Shown here piece by piece: positions 31,015 through 42,800 of a stretch of DNA of 64,000 nt (positions within the stretch are counted from its first letter, which is position 1; each line of letters begins with the position of its first letter). The stretch is from Pomphorhynchus laevis (taxonomy: Eukaryota > Acanthocephala > Palaeacanthocephala > Echinorhynchida > Pomphorhynchidae). The notes beneath the pieces were generated by a model. That model worked only from the letters and a program-made list of their open reading frames with translations, had not been told where the DNA came from and ran no database searches. The stretch is from contig WNNJ02003589.1 of assembly GCA_012934845.2 (NCBI GenBank), positions 62,001 through 126,000 on the forward strand. The letters run 5' to 3'. A program made the translations under genes and the position numbers.

Positions 31015-33723
31015 TCAGAATCTTTGCAAAGAAATGCATATCAAAATCATGCAAACAGAACAGTAATTACTGATGCTACTCAGATTGTATCTGTGAATAA
31101 TGGAATTTCTAATAACTTAGAAATTTGTAATATTGAGGGGATATATCAAGTGGTTATTCAATGGAAGTCAAATATCATGGTGCTCCCTCGATGTTCTGCA
31201 AGTAATACTGTAATTGATACTATCGCAAACTTCTATTTAGATGTTGCACGAAAAAATAATAATGAGAACTCTGTTCTCAAGTCTGCTACAGTTTTTTTAC
31301 AATGCGTTCTCCAAAGAATTCCATCGAAAAAAGTTAACGTGATTCGAAAAACAGTAGAGAACAGACTGGCTTTGTGGTCAACAAAAAAATATAAAGAGCT
31401 TTTTAACCTACAAGTAGCTTCTAGTGAACCTAGAAAAAATCCGCATATGACGGATTGGAAAAAGAATTATGTTAGACTAATGTTACGAGGGAAAGTTGCT
31501 GCAAGTTCCGCGATTCTTGATAACAATGATTCGTCAGGTCCGCTAGGCCCTAATGTTATGTTTGGATCTTCATCTGTCAAAGAAGTGCTTGAAAATCTAC
31601 ACCCTATCCTAGAAAATCTACATCCTGATTCTCTTCTGTCATCACCAATTCATAAGGCGATCACATATCACTCTGTACGCTTCACGCAAATTGACGAAGA
31701 CGCTATCATCAAAGCTTGTAAAAAGACTAACGGAAGTGCAGGACCGTCAGGATGTGATTCGAATCTATGGAAATTCATGCTCACAGGCTTCGGAAATCAT
31801 TCACGTAACCTTGCCAGGGCTTTGGCTGAATTCACAATTCGATTAACTACTGATAAAATTCCTCCTGGTGTTCTTGATGCGTTTACGACATGTAGGCTTG
31901 TCGCTATCCCTAAGAAATCTGGGGGCATAAGACCGATAGGAGTGTGTGAAGTTACGAGACGCATAGTATGTAAAGCCATACTTGAAGTGGTAAAATTCGA
32001 CTTGCAAGACGTGGCTGGAAAGAGTCAACTGGCAGCATCACAACGTGGCGGAATTGAGTTTGCTATTCATTCCATCAAATCCGCATTTATGTCGAATAAA
32101 CAACGCTGTGTTCTTGCCGTGGATGCTTCTAACGCATTTAACTCTTTAAATCGACAAGCTGCTATTCACAATATACAATACATTTGTCCTTCGTTGGCTT
32201 GTGTTCTTGCAAACACTTATAGAACTGACGCTCAACTAGTGCTTGGCGGTACAAGCATATTTTCTCGAGAGGGGTTCACACAAGGGGACCCCTTAGCTAT
32301 GGCGGCTTTCTCCATGGCATCACTTCCGTTAATCAACAAAATTAAAAACAATGTTCCCAGCATCACACAAGTTTGGTTTGCGGATGATGCAAACTTTGTC
32401 GGTACTATTGACGAGTTAAATATAGTATGGAATGTATTGAAAAGCGATGGACCTCAATACGGATACTTCGTTAACGCTAAGAAAACACAACTGTTTACTC
32501 ATCCATCTGAAATGAAGCAAGCATACCCATTGAAAGAAATTGAAATATCATCGGATGGTATTATGATACTTGGCATTCCTATAGGCACTACCGAGTATGT
32601 AGATTCGGTTGCACTTGATAAATCTCAAAGTTGGACTCGTCTACTTGATCGTTTAGTAGAAATAGCCAAAGTTGATCCACATGTATCTTATATCGGTCTT
32701 ACAAAATCAGTACAATGGAAATGGACATACTTTTTCAGAAATACAACATTTGAATGCGGGCATTTGTCAACGCTGTTGACCATACTAAAAGACAAGCTTT
32801 TACCATCTTTAACAAGTCGAACCTTGAATCATGATTGGTGGACAATATTGACCTCACCTCTTAAACTAGGAGGTCTAGGCGTATTAGACCCCATTTTCAC
32901 ATCCACACTGGAGTATGAAAACGCACAACTAATCTGTAATACTTATGATTCTGAATATACAGGAGAAACTCTGCGACAAGTACAAGCAGATGTTATAAAA
33001 AGTATTTCTTGTCAACGAATTAATGTTTACAAGAACCGTTTAATTGATGTCAAACAAAGGGCTCAACAAGCAGTATTGAATGCAATTAACCATGCTACTC
33101 AGAATTGCGCTTCATCATGGCTAAGTGCGCTTCCTCTAGCCGTTGATAACTTTCATCTCCATTCTTATGAATTTAGGGATGCCATATGTTCCAGATATGG
33201 ATGGAATCCACCAGATCTAAACAAAAAAACATGTATATGCGGTACTACAAATGGCATTATTCACGCATTATCATGTAAACGCGGTGGTGTACCAATAATC
33301 CGTCACAACGATATTCGGAACACGATCGCTTATGCATTATCAGAGATATGCCACGGCGTCGAAGTCGAACCAACTTTGCAAAAGATTCCAGACAGCTTAG
33401 AATTCATGAATAATTCAACAACGAAAAATAACAATGCGCGCCTAGACATTTCATGTTATGGACTACAGGACAATCGATATAAGCGGACGTTTTTTGACGT
33501 CAATGTTTTTTCAGTACATGCTCCGTCATATGCCAGCAGTTCGCCTCTCGCTGCCTTTGAATATAATGAAAATCGCGAAAACGGCAAATACAATGAAAGA
33601 ATTGTCAGTGTGGAAGAAAGCAAGTTTATACCATTAATTTTTTCATCATCAGGAGTAGTTGGACCGCGAGCTCTTAAGCTACTCAAGGACATTGCCTCGA
33701 TATCATCGAGGTTAAAATCATAA
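31012..33723 (+). CDS. LN4: intact reverse transcriptase with C-terminal restriction-like endonuclease
   Basis: An uninterrupted frame of about 900 codons. RT motifs: GSAGPSGCDSNLW, RLVAIPKKSGGIRPIGV, CVLAVDASNAFNSLNR, GFTQGDPLAMAAFSM, VWFADDANFVGT (FADD) and ILGIPIGT. The C-terminal part has a Cys/His cluster, CICGTTNGIIHALSC, then RHNDIRNTIAY, VEPTL, ARLDISCYG, FFDVNVFSVHAPS and NERIVSVEESKFIPLIF, with spaced Asp residues as in the PD-(D/E)XK nucleases of early-branching (R2-like) LINEs. No upstream APE endonuclease and no convincing ATG before 31177, so the 5' end is probably truncated at the LN3 junction. The clade name is inferred. A degraded relative is at 19560-20215. Confidence 0.85.
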   Translation, partial: ESESLQRNAYQNHANRTVITDATQIVSVNNGISNNLEICNIEGIYQVVIQWKSNIMVLPRCSASNTVIDTIANFYLDVARKNNNENSVLKSATVFLQCVLQRIPSKKVNVIRKTVENRLALWSTKKYKELFNLQVASSEPRKNPHMTDWKKNYVRLMLRGKVAASSAILDNNDSSGPLGPNVMFGSSSVKEVLENLHPILENLHPDSLLSSPIHKAITYHSVRFTQIDEDAIIKACKKTNGSAGPSGCDSNLWKFMLTGFGNHSRNLARALAEFTIRLTTDKIPPGVLDAFTTCRLVAIPKKSGGIRPIGVCEVTRRIVCKAILEVVKFDLQDVAGKSQLAASQRGGIEFAIHSIKSAFMSNKQRCVLAVDASNAFNSLNRQAAIHNIQYICPSLACVLANTYRTDAQLVLGGTSIFSREGFTQGDPLAMAAFSMASLPLINKIKNNVPSITQVWFADDANFVGTIDELNIVWNVLKSDGPQYGYFVNAKKTQLFTHPSEMKQAYPLKEIEISSDGIMILGIPIGTTEYVDSVALDKSQSWTRLLDRLVEIAKVDPHVSYIGLTKSVQWKWTYFFRNTTFECGHLSTLLTILKDKLLPSLTSRTLNHDWWTILTSPLKLGGLGVLDPIFTSTLEYENAQLICNTYDSEYTGETLRQVQADVIKSISCQRINVYKNRLIDVKQRAQQAVLNAINHATQNCASSWLSALPLAVDNFHLHSYEFRDAICSRYGWNPPDLNKKTCICGTTNGIIHALSCKRGGVPIIRHNDIRNTIAYALSEICHGVEVEPTLQKIPDSLEFMNNSTTKNNNARLDISCYGLQDNRYKRTFFDVNVFSVHAPSYASSSPLAAFEYNENRENGKYNERIVSVEESKFIPLIFSSSGVVGPRALKLLKDIASISSRLKS

Positions 33724-33964
33724 AAATATAGTGATGTATTGGTTCACCTTAAACGCAAGATTAGCTTCTCGATTGCACGTGCTTCTTCACTATGTCTGCG
33801 AATGCCGCGATCAAGTAGAAGACATCCAATCTTTCCTGACAATAAATCTCATTTATAGGCCCGTTTACGGGAACCTAATTTCTGTAAATTAACTTTTCTT
33901 TTTTTAATAAATAATATTACATACATTTTCTATAATTTAAATATCAAGTTAAAAAATAAAAAAT
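33724..33964 (+). mobile_element. LN4 3' UTR
   Basis: After the stop come about 150 bases of moderate GC and a short hairpin, CCCGT-TT-ACGGG (about 33859-33870). T-rich then A-rich sequence fades into LN2 at about 33965. The exact 3' end was not fixed. Confidence 0.5.
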
Positions 33965-35304
33965 AAAAAATAAAATTTGAGACAAGTTTTTAAGGAAATC
34001 AAGAAGGGCGAATGATACTGCGCACAGAGCACGATATACTATGCATAAAGTGATTAGTGCACTAACAGAATAAATAATGCTAAATTGTAGTGCCTCAGCG
34101 GAGCATGAATCATCAACGAATTTTACCGTCGAACTAAGTCAGACTCACGTGCCCATAGTAGGCCACTCCACCACCGCGTCCACGTGCACCATCATATCTA
34201 TGGAGAACGACTTCAGGGGTATGAGCCACATCATCAGATATGTCAGAGTGAAACCAACTTTCACAAATTCCAAAGACTTTGACGTCATTACAACGTATCC
34301 AATACCTAATCTCATCTAACTTATTAACCACCCTACGTACATTTTTAAATGCAATTTTTATGAAAGATGAAGCTTATCGACGTTGACTGTCTGTTTCATG
34401 TACTGGAATCAAATACCCACCCGAGTTAGAGGATACCGACGAATCTACAGTTCCAATGGCTTCCAACGAACAAATGTCTTCCGACGGAGAACTCGAAAAT
34501 TTATAATGCATAGATCCTTCTCGCCAGATAACAGACGCTTGTGCAGCTCTTCCTTCGCATTTTTCAGTTTAACACCATCATCAAAAGACATATCTCTCAT
34601 AATACGTACCGGGTTCATTTCTAGACGATGAGCCCGACTAAATATATGGTTAGCTTGAGTAGACGTATCAACCACAAACTTTAACAATCGCGGTATGTCC
34701 GAACTGTCAGCTTTCCTGCCTAGTCGGAACAAATTTTTAACCACAATCTCTTTCGCTATTTCTTTATCACTGGCATGGAATATTGTATTCATAACTGTCC
34801 TTACCGCACTAATATCATCGTTAACTCATTCCTGCGCAACAGATGAATAAGACTCAGATATATTTGCAAAAAAAATGCACCTGTCTCTAGAAACGCTACG
34901 ATTTTCCTTAATCACTTTATAGGAAGGATCGAACTTAGATGACACAGCTCTAGGCAACTTACCGGTTGAAAAATTGTCAGGAGTTTCGTTGGATTCACGT
35001 AAACTCAGATGTACCTGTACAGAACTTGCCGTGCCGATATTCTGTATTAACCTCTCTTCAAATACCGAATCGGTATGTCGCAATATAGTAACGTTGTTCC
35101 TTGGACAAGGAGAGGTATTCTGTGACGATATATAAGTCATCGGAAATTACCAGACACTATGCGACACTCATCATCAGCATTATCGGTAGTGAGCGCATCC
35201 AATTCACGACCAGTCACCGCTCCTGAATTTCCAGAGGTCACTGCGGTCTTTGTGTCATTGTTCGTTGATGTGAGTTTCGACGAAGAAGAACGCTTACTGA
35301 ACAT
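33965..35304 (-). mobile_element. LN2: 5' half (ORF1 and start of endonuclease)
   Basis: From the right: ORF1 starts with ATG at 35304 (MFSKRSSSSKLTSTNNDTKT), shifts frame near 35150, continues as 35140-34826 and, after a stop, as 34792-34445 with NLFRLGRKADSSDIPRLLKF and RIMRDMSFDDGVKLKNAKEE, typical of CR1/L2-type ORF1 proteins. The endonuclease begins at 34331: KLDEIRYWIRCNDVKVFGIC, ESWFHSDISDDV, GRGGGVAYYGHV. A frame shift follows, and it ends at about 33965 in IYSVSALITLCIVYRA. Its continuation is probably at 28850-26527, minus the middle of the EN domain. Confidence 0.75.
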
Positions 35305-35377
35305 CTCAGCACAACAGAAGAAGATTTAACACAATTGTCAACCGAACGTGGAAAAGCTGGAATAAGCTATCAAGTCA

Positions 35378-35545
35378 AGTGGTTTCGGCCTCCAGTATTT
35401 TGTCCTTCAAGAGAAATCTGAAGAATGTACTAACTTTAAACAATCGGATTTTCATTGATTTTTTTAACCCTGTACCCAGCCTGTACGAGCTCTACGCTCT
35501 TTTGCTGCTGTTGTATTTAATAATAATAACAGAAACCGCAGAATT
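35378..35545 (+). mobile_element. LINE 3' end fragment
   Basis: A + frame, SILSFKRNLKNVLTLNNRI, resembles the LINE C-terminal signature 'FKxxLK'. It is followed by a short UTR with GTACGAGCTCTACGCTC and a terminal (AAT)n run near 35515-35532. Family not determined. Confidence 0.5.
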
Positions 35546-35856
35546 TTTTATCAGTGAATGTATCTTTTTTACTATATAAAACACTGACCGTCGTCCATAC
35601 ATCACAATATTCGTTAACGCACTATCTGGAGACTTAAATGCCCTGATTTCTTTGTTGATTTTTTTGCCATTTTCTCATTGATTGTTCAATATTGTAATTA
35701 TTGTATGACATATCTTTACTCTTTCTTTGTAAGTAGTTAGTAATCCAATGTAGTTAGTAAATTAATTTAGTTAGTCTTGTATGAGCTGGACTTGTATGAG
35801 CTGAGTTGTAAAGCTGTACGATCTGAAAGCAGGACGATTGTAAGTAGATGTTGTTA

Positions 35857-36105
35857 TCAAGATAGTTTAAACTCAATAATAATATAGAAACATAAACATT
35901 GCTTGCAATTAATTCTATATATACAGCACCATATATCCAAAGGAACACTCACAGATTTTCGTAAAGTACCAATCGTAGTCCGATTTCTCGACGAACAATA
36001 AAGATTAATCGGAAGCTTAGCGACAACGATATGTTTTTTCACCTCTCTAAAAATTCTATAACTGAAAGCCTCAATACAGTCGTTAGTAAAATAGTGATGC
36101 AATGA
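35857..36105 (-). mobile_element. Penelope-like element fragment, start of GIY-YIG region
   Basis: The - strand reads HIVVAKLPINLYCSSRNRTT, LRKSVSVPLDIWCCIYRINC, the segment just before the GIY-YIG catalytic core in PLEs (usually RLP... LR.S... YRI.C..C). It is an old partial copy. Confidence 0.65.
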
Positions 36106-36217
36106 CTATGGACCTATCTTAATTGATTTTAAGGTGTTAAAAGATTTTCGCGCCTTCGTTATTAATGATCTCAAGAAATAATTGGGATAATCTAGTGCTT
36201 GAAAGTCTCCCACCTAC

Positions 36218-36610
36218 GTGTCAAGTTCGTCGTTTAAGAATTCATCACAACTGCATAAACGAAAAGCGCGGAGACAAAAGCCGAAGAATAGCGCAAGTTT
36301 CACACGCACCGCATACACCTCTGTCGCTGACCACTGCCACTGCACGCAAAACGCTGTTGACTTTGACGGAGTAGAAACCCTTATGATAGAAAATAATTGG
36401 AGCAAACGAGTGATTATGGGGGTAGTTTTAATAATAACATTAAATCCGCAAATGAATCTTCAAAACGATTTTAGACTTTATTTTTTGACACTTAAATTGT
36501 TTCAGATTTTCTTGAAAATGGCTGCTGCTCGTAGCCGAAATATTAAAGATAAATTTAATTTCTTATTGTTAAGTTTGGATTTCAGTTATAATATGACTTA
36601 TGAATCACAA
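36218..36610 (+). mobile_element. Penelope-like element 3' end, + orientation
   Basis: This copy has the 105-bp segment also found at 21335-21440, then the end of the endonuclease frame (VADHCHCTQNAVDFDGVETL) and the shared 3' UTR, ending near TTTCAGTTATAATATGAC. It stands about 240 bp upstream of the DDX47 start. Confidence 0.75.
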
Positions 36611-36729
36611 CTGGTCTCGTTTCAACGTAATTTATTAGTTTGGCTGCAAAGCATGTTCAAAATGTTGCTGAAATAATCGCCGACTAAATTTCGTTATTAA
36701 TAAATTAAATGCTGACCGTTGAAAGCTGT

Positions 36730-36794
36730 TTGCTCATTTGACTTGTAATTCTCACATTGCCGAAGACGAAAACTTTATGTTTTCTAACATAGTA
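36730..36794 (+). promoter_or_regulatory. DDX47 copy of the shared upstream motif
   Basis: Matches 2061-2125 upstream of SETD2 (TTGCTC..., ACTTGTAATTCTCACAT, GAAGACGAAAACTTT, AGTAT), ending 58 bp before the DDX47 ATG. Confidence 0.4.
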
Positions 36795-36852
36795 TTTTGA
36801 TATTAGAGAAACAGTATAATATCGTCTGTATTTTTAGATTTTCAGATTTAGC

Positions 36853-39800
36853 ATGTCTGATAGTGAGGACGAAATTGAGTTACAAAATACTACTGAAAAT
36901 ATTTCGAATGAGTGCAAAACCTTTCAAGAATTAGTATTTACAACAAAATAGTATATGTGCTTTATTTAATGGTTTTTATTAAGGGTCTTTGTGAAACTCT
37001 CTCACATGCATGCAAAGCTTTAAACTGGAACACACCTACCTCGATTCAACAGGTTGCAATTCCAGCTGCCCTAAACGGTATACGTACTAATTTATTTGTA
37101 TTCTTTATCTTATATCTTATTAGGAAATGATATTATTGGATTGGCGGAAACAGGATCAGGAAAAAGTGGTGCTTTCGCCCTGCCTATTCTACAGGATTTA
37201 TTACAATGCAAAAAGTCCTTATTTGCCCTTGTTTTAACGCCAACCAGAGAACTAGCCTTTCAGATTTCTGAGCATTTTACTGCTCTTGGCAGTTCAATGG
37301 GTGTTAACGTTGGTTTGTAGATTATTTTCATTGGATTTTCTTTTTCGGCTACTTGCATTTTTATTAGATTTTTATGCACTAATAAACTTCAAACGTTTCA
37401 AATTTTTTAGTATAATGTATTTTTAGCTCGTTTTTTTGTGGGACGTTCAACGTCCCACAAAAAAAGGACGAAAACAAACACCCTTTATAAGGGGTGTTTG
37501 TTTTGCTATGTACTTACTACATACACTCTTTGATGAATAAATCGAATAACTTATCAATAATCTAATTTTTAATAATATAATAATCGAATAAAGAAATATT
37601 TTTAATTTTAGAAAAACGGTTCAAAGACTGATTTTTCATAAAAAGTTTAATTTCTTTTATCTTTCGATTAATTTCGCTTTTGTTCAACTTTAGTTGTTAT
37701 TGTTGGTGGTGTCGACATGGTCACTCAGTCAATAGCACTAGCCAAACGACCGCATATTGTTATCGCAACTCCTGGTAGATTGGCAGATCACATACAGCAC
37801 ACTAAAGGATTTAATTTAAAATCCATTAAATATCTAGTAAAGATATGATTACTAAATTGGTTATAAAAATGATATTAAGTTTACGTATAGGTTTTGGACG
37901 AGGCAGATCGGATCTTAAACATGGATTTTGGTAAAGAGGTTGACCTAGTATTGCGAAACTGTCCATCAGACAGGCGTACGTTCTTATTTTCTGCCACAAT
38001 GACTCAAAAGGCTTGTTGTCTTCCATAATTATCTTAAATAATTTATAATTTGCTTGTTTTAGGTTTCCAAACTAGAAAGAGCCTCGTTAGTTAATCCGAT
38101 TCGATTACAAGTTACTAATAAATATCAAACAGTCGATTCACTCAAACAGTTCTATCTATTCATACCAGCCAAATTTAAGGATTCATATTTAGTTTACATC
38201 TTGAACGAACACATTGGCAAATCAATAATTATCTTTACTGGTACTTGTCAGAATACATTACGATTAGCACTACTGTTGCGAAACTTGAGCTTTACAGCTA
38301 TTCCTCTTAATGGAAAGTTAAATCAGGTAATTAGATAAAGCGAAATATTGATTCTTTAAAATGTGTCATTTTTCTTTGCTCTACCGATATTTTTCTTCAA
38401 TAAATAAATTATTTATTAAATATAAATTAATATAAATCTATTTAAAAATAAATTTTATTATTATTTTAAATTTTTTTAAATAATATCGACATTATTATAA
38501 AAATATCATAGAGATAATTAAATTAGATACTTTATAAATATTTTATTTTTTAAAATGAAATATTTGAAGACTCTATTTGCTTTAAATAATTAACATGATT
38601 GAATGGAATATTATTTAGATTGTGCACCGATTTTTACAAAGCACTGACACAGTGCATCGATATTTTTCAAATGAATGTTTTGAAAATATATATTTTTCAT
38701 GATTAAAATAAATTTTATTTGAAAAAAAAATAAAAAAATCTTTTATTCCTTATAAAATAAAATTTATTTTCAATTATTAATTGATTTATTATTCATTATT
38801 AAATAATATATATCATATAAATTCATTTTTAATAATGAAAATGAATTTAAAATGAAAATGAAATAATTAAGATTTTAATGTAAAATTAAAAATATTTCAA
38901 ATTTATATAAAATAAACCAATTTTATGTAATAATTCAATAGCTATTTCCATAAATTTTCTTCCCGATTTTGCACATAATCATGGCTATACATTATAAGTT
39001 GATAGTAGAAAGATAGAAATTCCTTCAAAAATATTAGATTGCTAATTAAATATAAAAATAGCAGTAACTTACCCAATCAACTAATGTCGAAACAATAAGT
39101 TGCTGCCTTTTGTCCGGGAGGCTGCCTACAATATTTAGCAAATGAATGGTTACTTTCGAAAACTTAGTGCCCAGCATAAACAACTAAACAGAAAACGATC
39201 TCAACTTTAGAACGAAATGTTGGCAATTACATCTGTCATCATCCTACGAAGAGCAGAGTTAGATATTTTGAAATTATTTAATACTAATTTCAGTATTCCA
39301 TCCATATACATTACTGAATTTTGACCATAACGAAACATCTAAATATCGAATGAACTTATTTTTTGTAAATATCTAAATATCACAAATTGATATTCTTATT
39401 TAATTATCAAAAAATATATTTAATATTAAAGCTTATTTTAAATAATAAATTTTTATATAAATTATTTTATATTTTTCAATAAATATTTTATGAATAAAAT
39501 ATAAACATTTTATAATATTATATTATATGTTGAATACATTTTGTATATTCTATATTTAATATTAAAGATACAATATCATAATTATTGTCTTAGTCTATTG
39601 TGTTTATGTCTTAAATTGTATTATTGAAGAGTATAATATCTACAATATCATATAATATCTTTAATATCATTGTTTATTATCTCAGTTTATAATGTCATTT
39701 AATGTTATCACATCATATACTTTATTTATTAGATCATAATGCTAATTTTGATAAAGATTCCAATCTTTCATATGAAAACAATAATTAAGACTTAATTAAG

Positions 39801-42800
39801 ACTATAATGATAATTTTTAATGATCGATAATAATGCGGATTTCAATTTAAAAATATCATATAAATTTTGGTTTAATTATTCATTTATAGTAAGCCAAGTA
39901 ATTTTATTTTTATTTTAAATCTTATTGTTTTCAATTCGTGATTATTTATTTCTTGTGTTAAAATAGTTTTCAATTATTTTAAATTTGATTTTACTTTATG
40001 TTTTTATTTACTTTGTTTTGTTTTTCAAATAGGAATTCCTGATATTAATGAAAAATGGAACTATTTATTTAAGAGGTTTATAAACAATAGCATAAATAAG
40101 ACCTAAATTTAATGTATGTATTGTGATAGTTGAAATTGCTCATTAGACGGAACGGATTTAAAAACGTATATCATACAACATAAATATAACATAAAGCGAG
40201 ATAACTATTCTATCATATAAAAGTGATTACCTGTCACGTAGTATACATTAAACCTGTTTTATAAAAAAGGATAATATAATGTCAATAATAAATCTCATTT
40301 TAATTTTAAAAGTATCATATCAGTTTTCGTTTAATTATCATTTTTTATTTCAATTTTATGTTTATTGATTTTATTCTTGATTATTTGTTCCCTATTTTAG
40401 CGTTTTTTTTCAGAATTGAAAAAATGTACCGCATATAACAGTAGGAGCGCGGTAATATGCGGGATCTATATCACATACTTAATTTAGATAATAAGGTTAA
40501 TTCTAAAAAAGCTTTTATTCTATTTAATGATTGTGATTACCTGTCCGTTTTATAAAAAAGATAATATTATTCCCAATTATAAATGCTGATTTCAATTTAA
40601 AAATATCATATTATTTTTAGTTTAATTATTCATTTATAATAAGCTTAATTATTCATTTAAAATTATAATATTTGGATAGTTCCTGCGATCATCAGGAAAA
40701 TTTATTAAAAGGTATGAAAATGATTGATTACCTTTGACGTGTTTTACAAAATTTGTATAGCAATTTTTTTTTCACTTTGTTACAAAGGAAAAATAACTTT
40801 ATTCGTTTCTAATAAAAATTTCAATTTAAAGTTTTATTGATTTGAATTACTTGATTATTTAAATATATCATAGAACGTGGTAATATGTCGGGAACATAAT
40901 AAATAAAATTCTTTATTTAAGTTTATAAACTTAAAAATCTAAATTAACTTTATCAATCTATACTAATGATGTATTTTTTTAAATTCATAATATGTAGAAC
41001 AATTTAAATTCACAAGGTCCAAGTATTAAAATTAGAAAAATGTAGAATATAGTTAACCTCTCCGTATAATGTCCTCAAATAAAATTCTTTATTTAAGTTT
41101 ATAAACTTAAAAATCTAAATTAACTTTATCAATCTATGCTAATGATGTTTTAATTTATAATGAAAACTTGTCTAAATTACATAATATTTTTAAGCCAAAA
41201 CATAAATTTAATGAATGTTCTACCATTCATTATAATGAATATAATGAATGTATATAAAATTCCCTGTGATAGTTGTAATTGCTCACATATTTCAGGTCAG
41301 ACAGAACTGAAATTTAAAATATGTATTGCACAGCATAAATATAATATAAGATTAATTTCGTAAGTTTAATTTCGATAAAGATTCAATTCTATCAAATGAA
41401 GTGATTACCACTCACGTATTATAAGGAAAGCCTATTTTATAAAAAGGATAATATTATGTGCAATAATAAAGATTATTTCAATTTAAAAAATATTAAATTA
41501 GTTTTAGCTTAAATATTTATTTATAATAAGTGAATGTTAACATGTATTTCGAATATTTTAAATTTGATTTTCTTCGTTTTAAATTTAATTTGGTTTGTTT
41601 TTCAATTACAATTTCACAATTTCCTTTGAATAGTTTTAGTTTCTACTTATTTTTATTTATCCTTTTAAGTGTTTGTATTTGCCTTATTTTCTTTGATCAA
41701 ATGAAAGAGCAAATAGAATGCTATTGAAATCGTCAGGATAAAATTATATAACATAAAATTATATTAACATTTTAAAAACGTTTTATTTTAAAATTATGGC
41801 GACTAATTAATAAAAACTTTCAAATGCCTCATCAACTCTTCATTTATACAAAAAATACAGATAGAATAGAATGCTATCTGTATAATAGAATACTATTGAA
41901 ATCATCAGGAAAACATTTTAAAACTTTAAATACTACGATTTTTGTGTTATTTTCGGGCATTAAAAACGTTTTATTTAAAAATTATGACGACTAATTAATA
42001 AAAACTTTATTAATTAGCCTTTATTGATTAAACTTCATAAAATTCATTTAATATTATTCGCTTAATATTCATTTTATCTACCAATTGATCTTCTTAATAT
42101 CCGTTATTATTGATATTTAATATTGATTCAAATCATTGATGACATTTTGAATTTTGTTTTCGGTGGCTGCTGAATAACCATCAAAATTCACATTGTAATT
42201 TAAAGTTATAATTATAAAATGATATTTTTTCGATTATTCTGATCAAACAAAACGAATTTTGGAAATTATTTTTAATAAAACAATATTAAAATCACATTGT
42301 TTTTGTTAAGATAAAACTCTTACCACTTGTTTTTAGTCCAAGCGATTACATTGTCTTAATGAATTTAAAGCAAAGTCTAGCTCAATATTAATTGCAACAG
42401 ATGTTGCCAGCAGGTATGTGGTTTCTATTTTATTATATTTTACACACTGCAAGTAGGGGTTTGGATATTACTCACGTTGATATTGTCATTAATTATGATG
42501 TTCCAGCGAACGGAAAAGATTACATACATCGTGTTGGTCGAACCGCCAGAGCTGGTCGAAATGGAACGGCAATCACTATGATTACACAGTATAATGATTG
42601 TAGTCTTTATCATTGCTTATATGATTTGTTATTTTAGATACGATATCGAATCATATCAGCGTGTCGAAACAGCATTAAAACAAAAATTACCGGTCTATGA
42701 TATTGACAAAAGTGCGGTAATATAGGTTAACACCTTTCAATTCACAATTTGCTATTTCACTCAAGGTTATGAAGTTTAATGAATCCGTTCAAGAATCTCA

